Translations under genes and position numbers: made by a program
Shown: piece by piece, positions 1 to 8,555 of the stretch
Layout: each line of letters starts with the position of its first letter
How positions within the stretch are numbered: position 1 is the first letter of the stretch
The notes under the pieces: generated by a model
Told to the model about the DNA's origin: nothing
The model's input: the letters and a program-made list of their open reading frames with translations, nothing else
The model's database searches: none
Assembly: GCA_001898145.1 (NCBI GenBank)
Contig: MKSR01000029.1
Coordinates: 372,001 to 436,000 of the forward strand
Origin: Dyadobacter sp. 50-39
GTDB lineage: Bacteria; Bacteroidota; Bacteroidia; Cytophagales; Spirosomataceae
Direction of reading: 5' to 3'
DNA: 64,000 nucleotides

Positions 1-120
1 AACACCAGAAACCGGTAGAAAATTGAAAAAATTTAACAATCGGGAATGTGGTTTAAAGCAGCCACAAAACGACCCTTAAATGACTCATAATGAGCCACAG
101 AAGTCACCAGCGAATACTTA

Positions 121-1824
121 CTACAATGCGGAAGGATCGGCTGTCGGGCTGATGTCGTAGGAAACTTCGCCTGCGTAGAAACGGGTAAGCGCCACTGCTT
201 TTTGCGAGGTTTCTACCAGTAACGGATCACGCCCGGCATGCAGCAATTCCTCCACGTCGGAAACATATTCCTTGAACATCAATGGATTGGGTAGTTGATA
301 AAACTGGCCGTCGGAAGCTTTCAGTACCGGCACCGGCTTCACTTTGCCTCCTGCATTCAGCAGGCCGTAACGGCGCCGCGCCTCGATATAGGCCTCGTCG
401 GTAGCGTCGAACACGATGTGCTCGACAGGCTTTTTGCTTGCTACACCCGCGGTAATGCGCTCGTCGAGCTTTGCGAGCAGCGCGCGCAGCGCCCACGTAT
501 GCTTGCCCGTACGGATGCGCTCCCGCAACGACTGACGCACGAGGTAGGTCAATGCCTGGGTTACATTCAACCCGATTTCCGCCATTTGCTTGAAAATAAA
601 GGAGGTAGGCGACATACCGGGAATGGTATTCGGGTCGTGGAGCAGAATGGTACCGTTTTCGGTGAGGAAACCGTCGATCCGCACACAGGCATTGATTCCC
701 AGCTGCTGGAAAGTCGCTGCGATCATTTGCTGGATTTCCCGGTTCTTTTCGAGCGTGGTATCCACCGGTGTGCGCTTGCGGCTTGCGCCGGGTTTATATT
801 TGGTATTGAAATCAAAGACCTGCACCAGTTTGATCACCTCGCTCGGCGGCAATGCCAGTGGCGAGCCGTCATCGAACTGGATGCAGCCGCAGGAAAACTC
901 CTGCCCGCTTATAAATTCTTCGATCAGCACCTGATCTTCGGCATTGGCGCTGCTCAGCAATGCGTGGTCATTTCCTTCTGAAAAGTAGATTTCAAGCTCG
1001 CTGATCAGCGTCGTGGGATGATAGATCGTCTTGCCATCCAGAACCACCGGGAAACCGATCCCCTCGTCCAGGTTGGCGATTTTTTGTCCCCACGCCAGCT
1101 TTTCCGCTTCGTCGAGCTCCTTCCAGGTTTCGGAATCGAGTTCAATCTGGAAAAAGCACTGGTTTACGGCCGACACAAATTCTTCCAGCGAATCATCTTT
1201 CACAATGGCCACTCCTATCGAAGAACCCTGATGCGGGGCTTTGATAACGAGCGGCAGTCCCAGATGCTTTTTCAAAACCTGGAACAGTAGAGGGTAATCT
1301 TTTGGAACCCATTGGTTGTATTTAAGCGTCCAGCTTTTCTTCTCCTGCCCGTTCACGAGGGCAATCATTTCATTTTGCAATATCTTATCAATACCTACCG
1401 CCGAGCCCATCAAACCGGGACCGCTGTAAGGGATTTTATACCATTCCAACAGGCCCTGGATCGCGCCGTCTTCACAATCGGGACCGTGCATCGCGAGGAA
1501 CACAAAATCGAAATGCTCTTTGAATTCCGCCGGGCTGATTTCCCTTCCTGTCTCAGCGGGAATGCCGGCTGCCGCCAGTTCCGGGAAGGATTCAACGTAT
1601 GTTTTAAAGCCGTCTTTCTGAATCGCTGGTGCGGGGTAGAACTCCCGGATTTCTGACAAATACATTAACTCCTTTTGCAGCAGTATAAACCTGCCGAAGC
1701 TGTCAACAAAAACCGGTACCGGCTCAAAAAGTGACTTGTCGAGGTATTCAAATGCTGTTTTACCGCCTGCAAATGATATCTCCCGCTCGCGGGAAGGACC
1801 TCCGAAAAAAATTCCGATACGCAT
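121..1824 (-). CDS. D-alanine--D-alanine ligase-like ATP-grasp protein (long form)
   Basis: 567 aa. The family joins two D-alanines with ATP in the cytoplasm for peptidoglycan synthesis. Visible Ddl hallmarks are FFGGPSREREIS near residue 6, AMHGPDCEDGAIQG at about 111-124, the ATP-grasp lysine strand LVIKAPHQGSSIGV at about 192-205, and a metal-binding segment DPNTIPGMSPTS. Typical Ddl is about 310-370 aa. This protein has a longer middle region and an extra C-terminal stretch of roughly 130 residues, a long form I associate with Bacteroidota. The ATG fits because the conserved first strand starts at once. It is last in the leftward block, separated from the nifU-like gene by a hairpin terminator, so it probably has its own promoter. 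The ATP-grasp call is firm. Dipeptide specificity is less certain, since some long Ddl-like proteins act on other substrates. Confidence 0.82.
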   Translation of the reverse strand: MRIGIFFGGPSREREISFAGGKTAFEYLDKSLFEPVPVFVDSFGRFILLQKELMYLSEIREFYPAPAIQKDGFKTYVESFPELAAAGIPAETGREISPAEFKEHFDFVFLAMHGPDCEDGAIQGLLEWYKIPYSGPGLMGSAVGIDKILQNEMIALVNGQEKKSWTLKYNQWVPKDYPLLFQVLKKHLGLPLVIKAPHQGSSIGVAIVKDDSLEEFVSAVNQCFFQIELDSETWKELDEAEKLAWGQKIANLDEGIGFPVVLDGKTIYHPTTLISELEIYFSEGNDHALLSSANAEDQVLIEEFISGQEFSCGCIQFDDGSPLALPPSEVIKLVQVFDFNTKYKPGASRKRTPVDTTLEKNREIQQMIAATFQQLGINACVRIDGFLTENGTILLHDPNTIPGMSPTSFIFKQMAEIGLNVTQALTYLVRQSLRERIRTGKHTWALRALLAKLDERITAGVASKKPVEHIVFDATDEAYIEARRRYGLLNAGGKVKPVPVLKASDGQFYQLPNPLMFKEYVSDVEELLHAGRDPLLVETSQKAVALTRFYAGEVSYDISPTADPSAL

Positions 1825-1925
1825 GTTTGATGTTCCTGATTAATGCATTCCAATGATGCCCGCAATATAACTGACTAATCGGGAGGAATCAATTTCTGGC
1901 TATTTACCGCACGGATTAAAACGCA

Positions 1926-1957
1926 AAAAGCAGTTTCCGAAACAGGAAACTGCTTTT
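1926..1957. terminator. Hairpin terminator between nifU-like and ddl-like genes
   Basis: A 13-bp perfect inverted repeat (1926-1938 with 1945-1957) with loop GAAACA. A-rich bases on the left and T-rich on the right allow it to end transcription either way. It lies 29 nt past the stop of the leftward nifU-like gene. Confidence 0.8.
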
Positions 1958-1986
1958 GAGCAATATTTGATATCAATTTTCCGCTA

Positions 1987-2244
1987 TCAGGCGAGCTCAG
2001 GCACGTTCGAGGAAACAACCTTGTTCACATAGGGCACTGCCTTGCGAATCGATTCTTCCAGCCCCGCACGGAAGGTCATCGCGCTCATCGGGCAGCTCTG
2101 GCACGATCCCTGCAATTCCAGCTTCACGGTCATATCGTCCGTCAGCTCCACAAATTTCACATCTCCACCGTCTGCATGCAGATAAGGACGCACCGTTTCG
2201 AGCGCCTGCTCGATCAATTCTATGGTTTTTTCTTTTGAATCCAT
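1987..2244 (-). CDS. NifU-like C-terminal (Nfu) Fe-S scaffold protein
   Basis: 85 aa, the size of a stand-alone NifU C-terminal domain. Such domains bind a 4Fe-4S cluster between subunits through a CxxC pair and pass it to apo-proteins. The motif is visible as GSCQSCPMSAMTF, preceded by the usual HADGGDVKFVEL segment. It is downstream of the Mrp ATPase (68 nt gap) on the same strand, which supports a joint role in Fe-S cluster assembly. A second, longer Nfu-type protein lies at 52624-53220. A strong hairpin follows the stop. Confidence 0.92.
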   Translation of the reverse strand: MDSKEKTIELIEQALETVRPYLHADGGDVKFVELTDDMTVKLELQGSCQSCPMSAMTFRAGLEESIRKAVPYVNKVVSSNVPELA

Positions 2245-2312
2245 TGTTAAAAAGTCTGTCTGCTAAGATGCAAGATTATATCCAAAAAATCAAATCATTC
2301 AGTTACTAACTG

Positions 2313-3419
2313 CTAAACCTGGATTTCGACAGCTTTGGTCTTTTCCCGCGACGCGTTCCGTATTGCTATCTGCTGTGCCAATGCCTCCGCCGCTTGCAGG
2401 AACGCGTCATTCACGATAGGGTTAGTATCCATTACAGCAGGACGGCCACCGTCGCCCGCCTCGCGAATGCTTTGTACCAACGGAATCTGGCCGAGCAGCG
2501 GCACTTCAAATTTGTCCGCAAGCGACTGTCCGCCCCCGGTACCGAAAATGGGGTACTTGTGATCGGGCAGCTCCTCCGGCGTAAACCAGGCCATATTTTC
2601 AATTACACCCAGCACAGGCACATTAATCTGCGGCTGTTTGAACATCGACAATCCCTTGATCGCATCGGCCAGGGCCACTTTCTGTGGCGTCGTGACCACC
2701 ACCGCGCCGGTTACCGGAACGGTTTGGACCAATGTCAGGTGAATGTCGCTCGTGCCGGGAGGCAAATCGATCAGCAGGTAATCCAGATCGCCCCAGTCGG
2801 TATCGCCGAAAAACTGGCGCAACGCCTGGCTGGCCATCGGGCCGCGCCAAACCACCGCACTATCCGGCGGCGTCAGAAAGCCGATCGACATCATTTTGAT
2901 GCCGTATTGCCGGATCGGGTTAATGTAATTTTTGCCGTCCTTCGGCGTGATGGTCGGCTGCATATCCTCCGCACCAAACATCACCGGGATCGACGGCCCT
3001 GAAATGTCCGCATCGATAATCCCCACCTTCGCGCCTGAGCGGTGCAATGCCATTGCCAGGTTGGCTGTAACGGTAGACTTCCCTACCCCACCCTTGCCTG
3101 ACGAGATCGCGATCACGTTTTTCACGCCGGGAATCAGCGGACCGGTGTGGCGGGTAGTGGTAACATTAGCCGTGAGCTTAATAATCACTTCTACTTCCGG
3201 GCTGAGATGCTCGTGGATCGCATTCTCGCAATTCTTTCTGATCAGCTCTTTAAGCGGGCAGGCCGGGGTCGTCAGCACGACCGTAAACCGAACCTGATTT
3301 ACACCGACTTCTATATCCTGGATCATACCGAGAGTCACCAGATCCTTTTTCAGATCGGGCTCTTCGACGGTACTCAATGCCTGTAATACTTTCTCCTTAT
3401 TGATTGTAAATTCGCCCAT
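2313..3419 (-). CDS. mrp: Mrp/NBP35-family Fe-S carrier ATPase
   Basis: 368 aa cytoplasmic P-loop ATPase of the Mrp/ApbC family, thought to carry and deliver Fe-S clusters. An N-terminal MIP18/DUF59 domain (about residues 5-85) is followed by the ATPase domain with deviant Walker A SGKGGVGKST at 107-116, DADISGPSIP and DLPPGTSD. The CxxC pair that bridges a cluster between subunits in enteric Mrp is missing: the corresponding stretch reads ENMAWFTPEELPDHKY. I believe this is usual in Bacteroidota homologues, so cluster ligation may differ. It is co-directional with the NifU-like gene downstream and the GSCFA gene upstream (59 nt). Confidence 0.92.
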   Translation of the reverse strand: MGEFTINKEKVLQALSTVEEPDLKKDLVTLGMIQDIEVGVNQVRFTVVLTTPACPLKELIRKNCENAIHEHLSPEVEVIIKLTANVTTTRHTGPLIPGVKNVIAISSGKGGVGKSTVTANLAMALHRSGAKVGIIDADISGPSIPVMFGAEDMQPTITPKDGKNYINPIRQYGIKMMSIGFLTPPDSAVVWRGPMASQALRQFFGDTDWGDLDYLLIDLPPGTSDIHLTLVQTVPVTGAVVVTTPQKVALADAIKGLSMFKQPQINVPVLGVIENMAWFTPEELPDHKYPIFGTGGGQSLADKFEVPLLGQIPLVQSIREAGDGGRPAVMDTNPIVNDAFLQAAEALAQQIAIRNASREKTKAVEIQV

Positions 3420-3478
3420 TATTATGGTTGGTACTTTGACTTGATATTATGCAACACGAAATGCCGCCAATGAGTTTG

Positions 3479-4480
3479 TCACATTCCCGGAAATTCTCCT
3501 ATCCTGCGCTCTACTTCCTCCATTTCGGCCGAAACATCCAGGTTTCGTGAAAGCGCGTTCAGTTTGGCCCATAATGATTTCAGCATTTTTAAATGGCCGG
3601 GGGTGAAGCCGTGCAGCGGCCGGTGCGCCAGCATATCGCGAACGGACGACCATTCATGCATAAATTTCAGTGAGCCGGCCTCGACATAGTTTTGTGCAAA
3701 CGCATTGAAAATGTATTCTTCGGCAATACTGCTCGGATGGATCAAGTCTTCCTTATAAAAGCGGTAGTCCCGCAATTCGTCGACCATAATCTCATACGAA
3801 GGGAAGTACTCCACGTGTTTGTATTTCTCCGAAAGCCGGTGGCAAACGAGCCGCAAAGTCGATTTACTCACCTGGTTGAGCTGGAGTGTATCACGCGTGT
3901 GGCGCACGGGACTTACTGTGAGCAGTATGCGCAACTTACGGTTAAACGGGATCAGCTTTTGGATCAGTTGTTCAAATGCGATGGCAATCTGGTCGAAATG
4001 CGGGAGTTCTTTGATAAAACGGTCGCTCGGCACCTTGTGGCAATTGCCTACGATCAGATTGGTTTTCCGGTGCCGGTATGCATACGCAGTGCCCAGGGTA
4101 ATCACCAGCAAATCGGCTTCCGACAGAAACTCACGGACCTCATCCAGTTGGTCGGATAGCTGTGCGTCCAAAGCTCCTTGCCCATGGGCCCATTGTGATG
4201 AATGAAAATCATGGTGAAGCCAGATCTGATCGGGATTTTGCAGGAAGAGTGCCGGGTTGGGCCTCTTGCCTTCCACTGCGCTGTCCAATACTTTACAAAT
4301 CGTCAACGGATTGAATACCGTACCCATCGGATTATTGAGCACATCGAACTTATAACTGCCCAACTGACCTCCGAGCACCTCGGCAAAACACGAGCCGATG
4401 GTCAGTATTCTAGTGTGATGATCAATCTTCCAATCGGGGGCATCCAGGGCGACTTCCGTACTCAACTTTATTTCCTTCAT
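3479..4480 (-). CDS. GSCFA domain-containing protein
   Basis: 333 aa from the ATG at 4478-4480. An upstream in-frame ATG would add 44 residues with no family character. The family signature is visible as LTIGSCFAEVLG near the N-terminus, with DLIHPSSIAEEYIFNAF towards the C-terminus, in the position of the Asp/His part of an SGNH/GDSL-type site. GSCFA proteins are regarded as GDSL-like hydrolases of unknown substrate. No signal peptide, so cytoplasmic. First gene of a leftward run with mrp and the nifU-like gene. Whether the three are functionally linked is unknown. Confidence 0.85.
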   Translation of the reverse strand: MKEIKLSTEVALDAPDWKIDHHTRILTIGSCFAEVLGGQLGSYKFDVLNNPMGTVFNPLTICKVLDSAVEGKRPNPALFLQNPDQIWLHHDFHSSQWAHGQGALDAQLSDQLDEVREFLSEADLLVITLGTAYAYRHRKTNLIVGNCHKVPSDRFIKELPHFDQIAIAFEQLIQKLIPFNRKLRILLTVSPVRHTRDTLQLNQVSKSTLRLVCHRLSEKYKHVEYFPSYEIMVDELRDYRFYKEDLIHPSSIAEEYIFNAFAQNYVEAGSLKFMHEWSSVRDMLAHRPLHGFTPGHLKMLKSLWAKLNALSRNLDVSAEMEEVERRIGEFPGM

Positions 4481-4629
4481 TACATAAAAACGACAAACGG
4501 GCCACAAAATTAAGCATGAAAACCACAGGATTTCACTAAATACTGGGGTTAGCAATTTATAATTTGGGTTATAGGGATTTTTTATATGTTTGGAGGAGAA
4601 TATCAAACACACTATAAGTCGTTAAATGT

Positions 4630-5091
4630 ATGAATGAAAAGGGTTACCCATTTCACGCAGATCCGGATGGATCTCTCTATGCTTTTGAAAATCTGAGCCC
4701 AAACAAAAGGATCCAAAAGCTTGTTTTAATTACAATGACGGGACATGCTCAAATTTTCAACCTTGCATTACTCGACGTACTGGATACCGGTGAATTAAGT
4801 GATGTAGTAGAAAGTAACAATGGCGACCTGGCAGAGATCTTGGTAACAGTTTTCCATATTATGGAAGACTTTCTCAGAAAGAATTCTGAATGCGTCATTA
4901 TGTTCCGAGGAAGCGACCCGAGGAGACATAGACTGTATAGAGTTGTTCTAGGTCGGGAGCTAGCATCACTTTCGCTGAGATATCGAGTTTTTGGGGGCAC
5001 TCCCTTTTTGATGACACCACTGGTTGCAAATAAGGATTACGAGTATTACTTCATTAAACAACATTTCCATGAAAGAAACGAAAACATTTAA
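4630..5091 (+). CDS. DUF6934-like protein
   Basis: 153 aa, no signal peptide. From memory it matches the Bacteroidota family DUF6934: a Y/F-rich start, a KRIQKLV strand, FNLALLDVLDTGELSDVVESNNGD in the middle, and a GSDPRRHRLYR segment resembling the conserved GSTxxRTRLY motif. Function unknown. It overlaps the next small gene by 23 nt, which implies translational coupling. Upstream is a divergent 149-nt gap to the GSCFA gene. The two-gene layout recalls toxin-antitoxin or immunity pairs, but no catalytic motif supports that. Confidence 0.75.
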   Translation: MNEKGYPFHADPDGSLYAFENLSPNKRIQKLVLITMTGHAQIFNLALLDVLDTGELSDVVESNNGDLAEILVTVFHIMEDFLRKNSECVIMFRGSDPRRHRLYRVVLGRELASLSLRYRVFGGTPFLMTPLVANKDYEYYFIKQHFHERNENI

Positions 5092-5218
5092 ACTTACCCC
5101 GGCGCAACAGGATTTTGTGCAAAAAAAGCTGGATGAAGCAAACGCGTATCTCCGGACAGTTGACTTGTCCCCGCTTTTTGAGCGGGATTCAAAGCGTGAA
5201 AAACCTAAATCGGAATAG
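5069..5218 (+). CDS. Small conserved-looking protein coupled to DUF6934 gene
   Basis: 49 aa from the ATG at 5069. A longer in-frame start at 5024 would lie deeper inside the upstream gene. The protein is charged and predicted helical, with a central FVQKKLDEANAYLRTVDLSPLF segment and no signal peptide. It overlaps the DUF6934-like gene by 23 nt, and its stop is 1 nt before the GH16 ATG. I recall similar short proteins following DUF6934 genes in other Bacteroidota but cannot verify this here. Function unknown. Confidence 0.6.
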   Translation: MKETKTFKLTPAQQDFVQKKLDEANAYLRTVDLSPLFERDSKREKPKSE

Positions 5219-5219
5219 C

Positions 5220-6056
5220 ATGTCATTACAGTTTTTTTGGGAACTAGCAATAACTGCCACCATCGCTGGCTGCGCCCAACCGGCGACCGACAAGGCGCCG
5301 GCCCAGGTAACATATGAATTCGCCGCTACTCCATCCTGGCAGGACGAGTTCAACTACACCGGCAAGCCCGACGCAGCCAAATGGAGCTATGACCTCGGCG
5401 ACCATGGCTGGGGGAATAATGAGCTGGAAAACTATACCGAAAAAGTCGAGAATGCGAGGGTAAACAACGGCCACCTGGTAATTACCGCCATTAAAGAGCC
5501 GTCGGGCAAGCAGCAATACAGTTCCGCAAGGCTTGTTTCGAAGGGCAAGGGCGATTTCACTTACGGGAAGTTCGAGATCAGGGCAAAGCTTCCGAAAGGG
5601 CGCGGAACATGGCCGGCCATCTGGATGCTGGCCAGCGGAAAGGATTATGGTAACAAAGGCTGGCCGGATAACGGCGAGATCGATATCATGGAGCACGTCG
5701 GGTTTGACCAGGACCGGCTGCACGGGAATATCCATACAAAAGCATTCAACCACGCCATCAAAACGAACAAGGGAAACAATATCGTCGTGAAAGGGCTTTC
5801 GGAAGAGTTCCATGTTTACACATGCGAATGGACGCCCGAAACAGTTACGATTCTGGTCGACGGCAATGCCTATTTTACCTTTAAAAAGGAAGCATCCTAC
5901 CAATGGCCCGAATGGCCGTTCGACAAGCCATTTCATTTAATTTTAAATGTGGCTGTGGGTGGTAACTGGGGTGGACAAAAGGGGGTGGATGACAGCATTT
6001 TCCCACAAAAAATGGAGGTCGATTACGTGCGTGTGTACCCGCTCGTGACGAAGTAG
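5220..6056 (+). CDS. Secreted family 16 glycoside hydrolase (beta-glucanase) lipoprotein
   Basis: 278 aa from ATG 5220. An N-terminal hydrophobic stretch ends in a lipobox-like IAGC with Cys18, so it is probably a lipoprotein. The catalytic GH16 motif EIDIME is intact (nucleophile Glu153, Asp155, acid/base Glu158). The WPAIWML strand at about 131-137 and a C-terminal FHLILNVAVGGNW segment also fit. The extra-residue EIDxxE form and overall pattern fit laminarinase-like endo-1,3-beta-glucanases, so retaining hydrolysis of beta-1,3 or mixed-linkage glucans is likely. No SusC/SusD genes or carbohydrate regulators are adjacent, so this is not part of a visible polysaccharide utilisation locus. 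It follows the small gene by 1 nt. Confidence 0.9.
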   Translation: MSLQFFWELAITATIAGCAQPATDKAPAQVTYEFAATPSWQDEFNYTGKPDAAKWSYDLGDHGWGNNELENYTEKVENARVNNGHLVITAIKEPSGKQQYSSARLVSKGKGDFTYGKFEIRAKLPKGRGTWPAIWMLASGKDYGNKGWPDNGEIDIMEHVGFDQDRLHGNIHTKAFNHAIKTNKGNNIVVKGLSEEFHVYTCEWTPETVTILVDGNAYFTFKKEASYQWPEWPFDKPFHLILNVAVGGNWGGQKGVDDSIFPQKMEVDYVRVYPLVTK

Positions 6057-6094
6057 TGGCTTTGAAAATCCAGTGCACGGAAGTATCTTGCACC

Positions 6095-7930
6095 ATGGAT
6101 CATTTCGTTGTTTCGGCCAGGAAGTATCGTCCCGTCACCTTTGATTCGGTGGTGGGCCAATCACACATCACTACCACATTAAAGAATGCCATTCGCACCA
6201 ATCATCTCGCACAAGCATTCCTTTTCTGCGGCCCCCGGGGCGTAGGAAAGACGACCTGTGCGCGGATTCTCGCCAAAACGATCAACTGCCAGAACCTTGG
6301 CGATGACGTCGAGGCCTGCGGTGAATGCGAGTCTTGTGTGAGCTTCCAGAACAACGCCTCTTTCAACATCCACGAGCTCGATGCGGCTTCCAACAACTCG
6401 GTGGAAGACATTCGCAATCTGATCGATCAGGTGCGCTACCCGCCCCAGACCGGGAAATACAAGATCTATATCATCGATGAGGTGCATATGCTCTCGCAGG
6501 CGGCTTTCAATGCGTTTTTGAAGACATTGGAAGAACCGCCTTCATACGCGATTTTCATCCTCGCAACCACGGAGAAACATAAAATTCTCCCTACGATCCT
6601 TTCGCGCTGCCAGATTTTCGACTTCAACCGCATTCAATCCAAAGATATCGCGCACCATTTGCGGGATATCGCTAATAAAGAGGGCATTAATGCAGAACAT
6701 GAAGCGCTTGAACTGATTGGCCAGAAAGCCGATGGCGGTTTACGGGATGCACTATCGATGTTCGACCTTAATGTGACGTTTTCCACCAACAACCACCTCA
6801 CTTACGCTGCGGTATTGGAGAACCTGCACATTCTGGATTATGACTATTATTTCAAAATCACCGATGCACTCACAGCAGGCAGCATTGCGCGTTCGCTGAT
6901 ACTTTTTGATGAAATACTCAGAAAAGGCTTCGATGGCCATTTGTTCGTGATCGGCCTGCTGGAACATTTCAGGAACCTGCTGGTATGTAAAGACCCGGCG
7001 ACGGTAACCTTATTGCAGGTTTCCGAATCTGCCGAGCGCAAATACCTCGAACAGTCGCTGATGGCCGATTTGAGTTTCCTGCTATCGGCGCTAAGTATTA
7101 CGGGGCAATGCGATATCAACTATAAATCGGCAAAAAATCAGCGGTTGCACGTGGAGCTCTGCCTCATGAAACTCGCCAATCTGCCCCAGGTTCTTCAACT
7201 TCATTCTCTTGCAGCCGTTGATGAAACGGCAAAAAAAAAAGTTGAGCCTCAACAATCCCTGAATGACGCCATGATGCCGTCGGCTACTCCGGCAGTCGCT
7301 GCTCCGCAACCTGTCGCCCCGGCAAACGGCCAGGCTAATGGAAGCGCTTACGCGCAATCGACCGCGCAGTCCGTAGTTCAGCAGGCCCAGCCAGTGCAGG
7401 CGGTCGCCTATCAGCAGCCCGCTCCCCAGCAAGCCCCATCTTCACGACTCAAAAATACCGTTTCGCTGACGCAGTCACTGGCACCACCGCAGCAGCAGCC
7501 GGCGAAGCAAGCTGTGGCCGAGCCGTCAACAGACTATATTGCAGTTTCAGACAGCACAAAAAAGGAACCTTTGACGCTCGCAAACCTGCAACGTTTCTGG
7601 TACGAATTCTCTCAAAAACGATTGCTAGCCGGTAATTCCACTACGGAGCAAATCACATTGAACCGCGAAATCCAGCTGAACGAAACCACGATTGAAATTG
7701 CACTGGATAATGATCACCAGCAGGATGCGGTGATGAATGTACGGTATGAATTGCTGGGCTTTCTGAAATCACGCCTGGATGCGCCGAAACTGGATATCAA
7801 CCCTCGTGTCGCGCCTCAGGAAGTAAACAGGCTGCCATACACGCCTGCCGAAAAATTCAATTTCATGGCAGAAAAGAACCCCTATTTGCTCGAATTGAAA
7901 CAAGCGCTGGGGCTGGATGTAGATTTCTAG
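6095..7930 (+). CDS. dnaX: DNA polymerase III subunit gamma/tau
   Basis: 611 aa from ATG 6095, giving the conserved start MDHFVVSARKYRP. An upstream in-frame GTG at 6056 overlaps the GH16 stop and is less likely. Clamp-loader ATPase: Walker A GPRGVGKTT, zinc-binding Cys cluster ending CGECESC, Walker B DEVHML, sensor 1 TTEKHKILPTILSRC. Domains I-III run to about residue 380. A Pro/Gln/Ala-rich linker (about 390-490) and a C-terminal tau-type domain follow. A run of ten A at 7231-7240 lies exactly at the domain III/linker border, and either alternative frame stops quickly, so a short gamma product is possible (separate entry). The stop shares the CTAG of 7927-7930 with convergent coaE. Confidence 0.96.
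   Translation: MDHFVVSARKYRPVTFDSVVGQSHITTTLKNAIRTNHLAQAFLFCGPRGVGKTTCARILAKTINCQNLGDDVEACGECESCVSFQNNASFNIHELDAASNNSVEDIRNLIDQVRYPPQTGKYKIYIIDEVHMLSQAAFNAFLKTLEEPPSYAIFILATTEKHKILPTILSRCQIFDFNRIQSKDIAHHLRDIANKEGINAEHEALELIGQKADGGLRDALSMFDLNVTFSTNNHLTYAAVLENLHILDYDYYFKITDALTAGSIARSLILFDEILRKGFDGHLFVIGLLEHFRNLLVCKDPATVTLLQVSESAERKYLEQSLMADLSFLLSALSITGQCDINYKSAKNQRLHVELCLMKLANLPQVLQLHSLAAVDETAKKKVEPQQSLNDAMMPSATPAVAAPQPVAPANGQANGSAYAQSTAQSVVQQAQPVQAVAYQQPAPQQAPSSRLKNTVSLTQSLAPPQQQPAKQAVAEPSTDYIAVSDSTKKEPLTLANLQRFWYEFSQKRLLAGNSTTEQITLNREIQLNETTIEIALDNDHQQDAVMNVRYELLGFLKSRLDAPKLDINPRVAPQEVNRLPYTPAEKFNFMAEKNPYLLELKQALGLDVDF
7229..7253 (+). other. Putative dnaX slippage site: A10 run plus abutting hairpin
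   Basis: Ten A residues (7231-7240) are read in frame as Ala-Lys-Lys-Lys-Val. One extra A, or a -1 ribosomal shift, gives Ser then TGA, making a product of 383 aa. One A fewer gives about six new residues then TGA. Immediately after the run, GTTGAGCCTCAAC can pair (GTTGA with TCAAC, 3-nt loop). E. coli (ribosomal -1 shift) and Thermus (transcriptional slippage on A9) make gamma this way. Use here is inference. Confidence 0.6.
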
Positions 7931-8538
7931 CGGTTTGAAGATTTATCCTTCCGGAAAATTTCATGCAAATGCAGGACTTGCGGTATCAGTTCGGAAGCAT
8001 CGTCATTGTGCACAATGTAGTCGGCTATCCCGCGTCTTGATTCATCCGACACCTGCCGTTCCATAATCAACCTGATTTCCTGTTCTGTGCGTTTATCCCG
8101 TTGCAGTATCCGCTGAATGCGCAGTTCAACCGGTGCTTCCACCACCACGACGTAGTCCACTGCATTGGCCTGACCGGCTTTGGCCATAATAGCTGCTTCC
8201 TTCACCACATAAGGCACGCCGGCATGCCGCGCAACCCAATCTTTCGTGTCACGCAACACAATCGGATGAATAATCGCATTCAGTTCTTTCAATAAGGGCG
8301 CATTGTTGAAAACCCTGGAAGCAACAAACCGCGTGTTGTATTGTCCCGAACTATCATAAGTTTCCGCTCCCAGTAGGGCCGTCACCCTTTCACGGATCTC
8401 CGGATCGTGGTTAGTCAGCCATTTGGCGCGGCTATCGGCATAGTAAACAGGAATATCCAGACATTCGAACAGCCTGCAAACCATGCTTTTACCAGAACCT
8501 ATGCCGCCAGTGATGCCTATCAGAAGTGGAAGTTGCAT
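7927..8538 (-). CDS. coaE: Dephospho-CoA kinase
   Basis: 203 aa, the normal family length. It phosphorylates the 3'-OH of dephospho-CoA with ATP, the last step of CoA synthesis, in the cytoplasm. The P-loop GITGGIGSGKS is at about residues 8-18, followed by the CoaE-typical DIPVYYADSRAKWL and a lid region RILQRDKRTEQEI. Last gene of the nusB-to-coaE leftward operon, 17 nt after the YbbR-like gene. Its stop overlaps that of convergent dnaX within CTAG. Confidence 0.96.
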   Translation of the reverse strand: MQLPLLIGITGGIGSGKSMVCRLFECLDIPVYYADSRAKWLTNHDPEIRERVTALLGAETYDSSGQYNTRFVASRVFNNAPLLKELNAIIHPIVLRDTKDWVARHAGVPYVVKEAAIMAKAGQANAVDYVVVVEAPVELRIQRILQRDKRTEQEIRLIMERQVSDESRRGIADYIVHNDDASELIPQVLHLHEIFRKDKSSNR

Positions 8539-8555
8539 GAGGTTTGGGTTAAATG

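Noticed and set aside
1-120. Possible gene end at the window start
   Set aside because: No convincing frame or hairpin could be supported in this short AT-rich stretch.
5115-5219. Longer N-terminus for the GH16 protein
   Set aside because: It would overlap the small upstream gene in another frame and would bury the lipoprotein signal peptide that starts at 5220.
7231-7240. A10 run in dnaX as a sequencing error
   Set aside because: The published frame through ten A is open and gives the full tau domain. Nine or eleven A would truncate the protein, so the base count is most likely right.
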